In this document: piece after piece, positions 60,420-64,000 of the stretch | How positions within the stretch are numbered: position 1 is the first letter of the stretch | How the letters are laid out: the number at the start of each line of letters is the position of its first letter | Source: Streptomyces fumigatiscleroticus | GTDB taxonomy: Bacteria; Actinomycetota; Actinomycetes; Streptomycetales; Streptomycetaceae | NCBI RefSeq assembly: GCF_014647975.1 | Contig: NZ_BMQF01000001.1 | Location: forward strand, 124,001 to 188,000 | Reading direction: 5' to 3' | Length of the DNA stretch: 64,000 nucleotides | Notes under the pieces: generated by a model | What the model was told of the DNA's origin: nothing | The model's input: the letters and a program-made list of their open reading frames with translations, nothing else | Databases searched by the model: none | Made by a program: the position numbers and the translations under genes

Positions 60420-62210
60420 TCAGACGGTGTTGCGGACATGAGCGGCCACCTTCGGCCGTGGGGTCCGGCGGTGCCGGACCTGATGGATGGTTTGCAGCAG
60501 GACCGCCAGGAGCAGGGCGCTCAGGGCGGCCACACCGAGCCACGGGACCGGCGGCAGGCTGATCCTGGTGTGGCCGTGCCGCATGACCTGGCCGTCCCCG
60601 GTGAGCGCCAGCGGCGCCCTGATCCGGGAGTCGGTGAGGTCCATACGGGCCCCTTGGTCGGTCTGGATGCCCCGCCGGTCGGCGAGGACGTCGAGCGCGC
60701 GTCCGGTGGCCCGGACGTTGTCGGACAGATGCACCCCGCGGTGCGTCCGGTCGATGGTGAGACGCTGGAGGTGGCCTTGGGCCTTCAGCACGACGCAGGT
60801 GGTCGCGCCGACCACGGCGCCTCCGGCGACCCGCATCCCCGGGGAGGCGGAGACCAGCCCCTTGCTGGTGGCGCCGTTGACCGCGAAGCCGGTCAGGGTG
60901 ACGTGCCGGGTGCCGCCCCCGACGGTGATGCCGGTGTGGCCGCCCCGCACCAGGAGCCCCTGGAGGGCGACCTCGTCGGCCCGGCCGCCGACGGAGACTC
61001 CGATGGTGTTGCTCGCCAGGGAGATGTCGGACACCTGGGTGTGCGAGGCCTCGACGGCGATGCCGCGGGCGAACTCGCGCACCTTGCCGCCGCTGATCCT
61101 GGCCCTTTCGATGCCGGCCTCCAGCCGGATGCCGGCGCCCTGCCCGTCCCCGCTGAGCACCGCGCGTTCCACGGTGACGTCGCTGCCCGCGCCGTCGACG
61201 CGCACCGCGTCCCGGGTCGTACCGTGCACCGTCGGCTGACCGACGCTGCACCGCGCGCACGAGACGAGTTCGATGCCGCTGCGGTCCCCCTCCGAGAACG
61301 GCGCCACCAGCTGGAGTCCGCGCTGGCCGACGGCCTTGACGCCGGCCGCGCCGTTGTTGCTGGTGACGACGCCGACCAGCATCCGGTCGTCGGATCCGCC
61401 GTCGAGGAGGAGGCCCCGGCCGCCGTTGTCCTCCGCGGTCAGCCCCTCGACCGTGGTGGAGCGGTCGTCCTTCAGGACGACGCCGTCCTCGGCCGACCCC
61501 TGAACGGTGATCTCCCTCAGGGTGACGCCCGAGGCCCCGGAGAGCCGCATCCCCGTGCGGTTGTTGTCGAAGGTCGAGTCGGTCACCGACCCGGTGCTCA
61601 TCCGGCCCCAGGTGACACCGGACTGCGCGGTGCTGCCCGGCCGGCCCAGCCCCACGATCGTGCTGCCGCGGATGTCCAGCCGGGCTCCCGCCCCCATCGC
61701 CAGATAGGGGCGTCCCGGGGCGTCGGCGGGCGCGGGGCGGGTCCCGTCCGCTCCGACGGAGGACAGGGTGACGCCCTCGATGTCGAGCGCCGCCCGGCTG
61801 CCCCTGATCCAGGAACCGGACGCGGCCGTCCGGCCGGCGCTCATCAGCACGGTGCTGGTGCTCTCCTCGATCCGCAGGACGGTGTCCGGGGTGAGCAGGA
61901 CGGCCGCGCCGACGCGTACGGTGGAGGGCCGGCCGGGGTCGTAGGTGATCCACTGGCCCGTGCTGGTGGCCAGCCAGCCCAGCGTGATCACTCCGGCGGG
62001 CGGCACCAGACGCCGCTCGACGGTGCCCCTGTTCACCAGGCTCACCTCGTGCGGCCTGACCACCACCAGCCGGTCGGGCCGGCCGTTGCGCTGCCAGGCG
62101 GCGACGTCGGGGTCGCCGGCCGCGCCCGCGGCGGGCGCGGCCAGGACACCGCACACCAGGGCGGAGGCGAGGGCGGCCACGGCCGCCGTGAGGTGCCGTA
62201 AGCCCTTCAC
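60420..62210 (-). CDS. Membrane-anchored right-handed beta-helix protein
   Basis: A 596-residue exported protein. A signal peptide occupies about 1-32; residues 130-520 are parallel beta-helix repeats (SVTDSTFDNNRTGMRLSGAS and many similar turns); residues 560-580 (VPWLGVAALSALLLAVLL) form a membrane anchor followed by a basic tail. No DPHD signature is visible, so it may be a polymer-binding, modifying or export factor rather than an epimerase. The GTG start follows GGAGGTGGGGGC and overlaps the GT2 stop (GTGA), so both are co-translated. Codon 4 is TTA (62199-62201), suggesting bldA-dependent translation. Confidence 0.75.
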   Translation of the reverse strand: MKGLRHLTAAVAALASALVCGVLAAPAAGAAGDPDVAAWQRNGRPDRLVVVRPHEVSLVNRGTVERRLVPPAGVITLGWLATSTGQWITYDPGRPSTVRVGAAVLLTPDTVLRIEESTSTVLMSAGRTAASGSWIRGSRAALDIEGVTLSSVGADGTRPAPADAPGRPYLAMGAGARLDIRGSTIVGLGRPGSTAQSGVTWGRMSTGSVTDSTFDNNRTGMRLSGASGVTLREITVQGSAEDGVVLKDDRSTTVEGLTAEDNGGRGLLLDGGSDDRMLVGVVTSNNGAAGVKAVGQRGLQLVAPFSEGDRSGIELVSCARCSVGQPTVHGTTRDAVRVDGAGSDVTVERAVLSGDGQGAGIRLEAGIERARISGGKVREFARGIAVEASHTQVSDISLASNTIGVSVGGRADEVALQGLLVRGGHTGITVGGGTRHVTLTGFAVNGATSKGLVSASPGMRVAGGAVVGATTCVVLKAQGHLQRLTIDRTHRGVHLSDNVRATGRALDVLADRRGIQTDQGARMDLTDSRIRAPLALTGDGQVMRHGHTRISLPPVPWLGVAALSALLLAVLLQTIHQVRHRRTPRPKVAAHVRNTV

Positions 62211-63451
62211 GCCCCCACCTCCGTCCCGGTGGCCTCCTGGGCCGGTGGAGCGGAGGTGCGGACGGCGACGCCGCCCACCACACCCACCTCGCGCGTCAGC
62301 CAGCGCTGCCGGCGGATGGTCAGCAGCGCGCAGATCTTCACCACGGCCATCGCGAAGGAGACGAGGACGAAGCCGGGCACCAGGAAGACCGACGACGGCC
62401 GCCGGACCAGATGCGGAAGGATCTTCATGGACCGGCTCACCCACCACCAGACCGCCAGGCAGCTGACGAAGAACCAGTCGCCGTGCAGGATCGCGTACGT
62501 CATGTACACCGGTGACAGCAGCAGGGTGAAGCTGCTGACGCCCTTGTCGGCCATGGTGAAGGCGAGGAACGGGTGGCGCCGGATCCAGGGCCGGGACAGC
62601 GCCCGCAGATCCGATCTCCAGGTGTTGCGGGCCCATCGCAGTCGCTGCTTGAGGAAGATCCGCAGCGTGCCCGGGAAGGTGGACCAGACCCGGGCGGAGC
62701 GCTGCATGTAGGTGCGGTGACCGCGCTCGAGGATCAGCGTGGTCAGCCGCTTGTCGTCCCCCGACATGCACGGCACGCCCATGAACGTCTCGTTCATGAA
62801 GTCCTCGGAGATCTCCAGCAGCAGTTCGCGCCGGTAGACGGCGGTCCGGCCGGAGAGGCAGGAGACCGCCCGCCCCATGACGGTCTGCGCCGCGTTCTCG
62901 TCGAAGTACCGATAGTCCAGGAACATGTCGTTGACGCGCTGGAGGAACCCCTTGGGGTTGTAGACGTTCTGCCGGGTGCCCACTCCGCCGACCCGGGGGT
63001 CGGCGAAGGGCTTGCAGACCTCGGCGGCCACGTCCTCGGCCCAGATCGTGTCGGAGTCGACCAGCGCCACCAGCTCCGTGGAGCACGCCTCCCAGCCGCG
63101 GCGCAGCGCGTCGCGCTTGCCGGGTACGTCGGTGATCACGACCGTGACCGGATAGCGCGCCGCGATCTCCTGGCACGCGGTGTCGGTGACGTCGATGACC
63201 AGCACGACTTCCTCGACGTCGTTGGCCAGCCACGACTCGATCGCGTGGGCGAAGATCTCGGGATCCTCCTGGTACACGGGGACCACGACGCTCAGCGGCA
63301 GCCGGAAGTCGTTCCTGACCTGCCGGTAGAGCGCCGCGGGGATGCGCCGCACCAGCCAGCATCCCCAGCGCACCAGCCCCAGGATGCCCAGGGGCAGATA
63401 GACGAGGTAGTAGCGGAAGTCGTAGAAGGCGTTGTCCAGGAGTGCGTTCAT
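62207..63451 (-). CDS. Processive GT2 polysaccharide synthase (hyaluronan synthase/Alg8-like)
   Basis: A 414-residue membrane glycosyltransferase. An N-terminal span is followed by the GT-A domain: LSVVVPVYQEDPEIF, ALVDSDT (metal DxD), SGDDKRLT (acceptor/catalytic Asp) and QRLRW, the Q(Q/R)xRW motif of processive synthases. Three to four C-terminal spans would form the export channel (GVSSFTLLLSPVYMTY, VPGFVLVSFAMAVVKICALL). This is the hyaluronan synthase/Alg8/cellulose synthase type, polymerising and exporting a beta-linked chain. It lies 17 bp after a sugar-nucleotide dehydrogenase and is coupled to the beta-helix gene. The polymer is probably a polyuronate (inference). Confidence 0.88.
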   Translation of the reverse strand: MNALLDNAFYDFRYYLVYLPLGILGLVRWGCWLVRRIPAALYRQVRNDFRLPLSVVVPVYQEDPEIFAHAIESWLANDVEEVVLVIDVTDTACQEIAARYPVTVVITDVPGKRDALRRGWEACSTELVALVDSDTIWAEDVAAEVCKPFADPRVGGVGTRQNVYNPKGFLQRVNDMFLDYRYFDENAAQTVMGRAVSCLSGRTAVYRRELLLEISEDFMNETFMGVPCMSGDDKRLTTLILERGHRTYMQRSARVWSTFPGTLRIFLKQRLRWARNTWRSDLRALSRPWIRRHPFLAFTMADKGVSSFTLLLSPVYMTYAILHGDWFFVSCLAVWWWVSRSMKILPHLVRRPSSVFLVPGFVLVSFAMAVVKICALLTIRRQRWLTREVGVVGGVAVRTSAPPAQEATGTEVGA

Positions 63452-63467
63452 GGCCGCCGGATCTCGC

Positions 63468-64000
63468 TCAGGCGAACCGGCCGGCGGTGGCCGCGTCGTC
63501 CGCGCGGTCGTCCACCGCGGTACGGTCCGCCAGTACGTCGTTGACCCGGACCACGGCCCGCAGCAGCGGCATGTCCAGGCCGATGGAGTCGGCGAGACCC
63601 AGGAAGCCCTTGGTGTCCTTGGGCAGGCAGACACCGCCGTACGGAGCGCCGCCCCGGATGCCGTAGCGCGGGTTGTAGGAGCCTTCGGCGGAGCGGGCCA
63701 CGGTCTCCGCGATGGGGTCGAGATCGAGGCCGAGCGCCTGGCTGACCAGCCACATCTCGTTCCAGAAGCTGATCTTCGTGGCGTTGAAGATGTTGTGGGC
63801 GCACTTGACCATCTCGGCGGCGGCCGGGTCGCTGAAGGTGCGCAGCTCCCCGCCGAACGGCGCGAGCAGGGCGCTGAGCCGCTCCACGGTGCGGACACTG
63901 CGGGAGGCGATCACGGTCATCCAGGGGTGCATGAAGTCCTCGACCGCGGAGGCGGCGCGCAGGAACTCGGGGTTGCTGGCGAGTGTGAAGTCCTCGCCCA
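63468..64000 (-). CDS. UDP-glucose/GDP-mannose-type dehydrogenase, C-terminal part
   Basis: The gene runs off the right edge; about 177 codons are visible. Upstream of the visible ATGs the frame continues as SNPEFLRAASAVEDFMHPW, the normal middle of these enzymes. Then come EMVKCAHNIFNATKISFWNE and the catalytic Cys in GGAPYGGVCLPKDTKGFLG. The fragment ends shortly after, so the third (C-terminal NAD-type) domain is absent or much shortened; it stops about 60 residues after the Cys, which may mean a truncated protein. It would provide the uronate sugar nucleotide for the adjacent GT2 synthase. The sugar (UDP-Glc or GDP-Man) cannot be fixed from this part. Confidence 0.82.
   Translation of the reverse strand, partial: GEDFTLASNPEFLRAASAVEDFMHPWMTVIASRSVRTVERLSALLAPFGGELRTFSDPAAAEMVKCAHNIFNATKISFWNEMWLVSQALGLDLDPIAETVARSAEGSYNPRYGIRGGAPYGGVCLPKDTKGFLGLADSIGLDMPLLRAVVRVNDVLADRTAVDDRADDAATAGRFA

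Noticed and set aside
62207..64000. A hyaluronan hasA-hasB pair
   Set aside because: The synthase fits, but the linked C5-epimerase-like and lyase-like genes point to a polyuronate, and no GlcNAc-specific gene is visible. It stays an alternative until the polymer is known.

Overview
The window looks like a piece of a Streptomyces (or close relative) linear-chromosome accessory region. GC is very high throughout and almost every real codon ends in G or C. Genes are packed with ATGA/GTGA/TTGA overlaps, GTG and TTG starts are common, and leucine TTA codons are rare enough that I found only two. No rRNA, tRNA, CRISPR array, insertion sequence or phage gene was recognised.

Layout. (1) 1-5.9 kb, plus strand: the end of a GH43-like glycosidase, a DUF2243/CtaG membrane pair, an erythromycin-esterase-family gene that reads from a SoxR-type box inside the ctaG-like gene, a three-His-box fatty acid desaturase, and a secreted beta-propeller phytase behind a PHO-box-like triple repeat. 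(2) 6.0-16.3 kb, minus strand: a four-gene unit read as EF-hand Ca2+ protein, then a single-module type I PKS (KS-AT-DH-KR-ACP, no TE or ER), then a LuxE-like acyl-activating enzyme, then one polypeptide that joins a complete LuxC-like acyl reductase to a complete cytochrome P450. This is the most unusual system here. The inference is that the PKS chain leaves by LuxE/LuxC reduction to an aldehyde and is then oxidised by the tethered P450. (3) 17-25.7 kb: an APC-type transporter, an Rpf-like lysozyme-fold protein, a MarR/FUSC-exporter pair, and a decayed stretch with remnants of an MFS carrier and a family III CoA-transferase.

(4) 25.7-43.2 kb: a second, apparently undescribed biosynthetic locus. 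It holds a nucleotide-sugar dehydrogenase, a second EF-hand protein, a five-gene minus-strand operon (Gfo/Idh/MocA dehydrogenase, TIM-barrel isomerase, M20 amidohydrolase, Ldh-family oxidoreductase, DUF6917-like), and a divergent eight-gene plus-strand operon (two DegT aminotransferases, UbiA-type prenyltransferase, FAD amine-oxidase-like protein, two acyl-AMP ligases, methyltransferase, family III CoA-transferase). The enzymes suggest a 3-amino-sugar or aminocyclitol-like amine joined to acyl and prenyl groups. No PKS, NRPS or glycosyltransferase is present. (5) 43.4-57.3 kb: housekeeping, regulatory and detoxification genes (quinone reductase, VOC, DinB, TetR/SDR, an anti-sigma-type ATPase, a TPR regulator with a GNAT partner, GGCT, B3/B4, MocR, a PAS-GAF-PP2C phosphatase and a stand-alone P450), with a ten-copy 27-bp minisatellite at 47.2-47.4 kb.

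(6) 57.7-64 kb, minus strand: an exopolysaccharide cluster with alginate-like logic. It contains a UDP-glucose/GDP-mannose-type dehydrogenase (cut by the window end), a processive GT2 synthase, a membrane-anchored beta-helix protein, a secreted beta-helix protein carrying the mannuronan C5-epimerase signature (YGLDPHDD), and a lipoprotein resembling polysaccharide lyase family 14. The first codons of the membrane beta-helix gene include a TTA codon, so its translation may depend on bldA.

All functions are inferred from reading motifs by eye. No database search was run.
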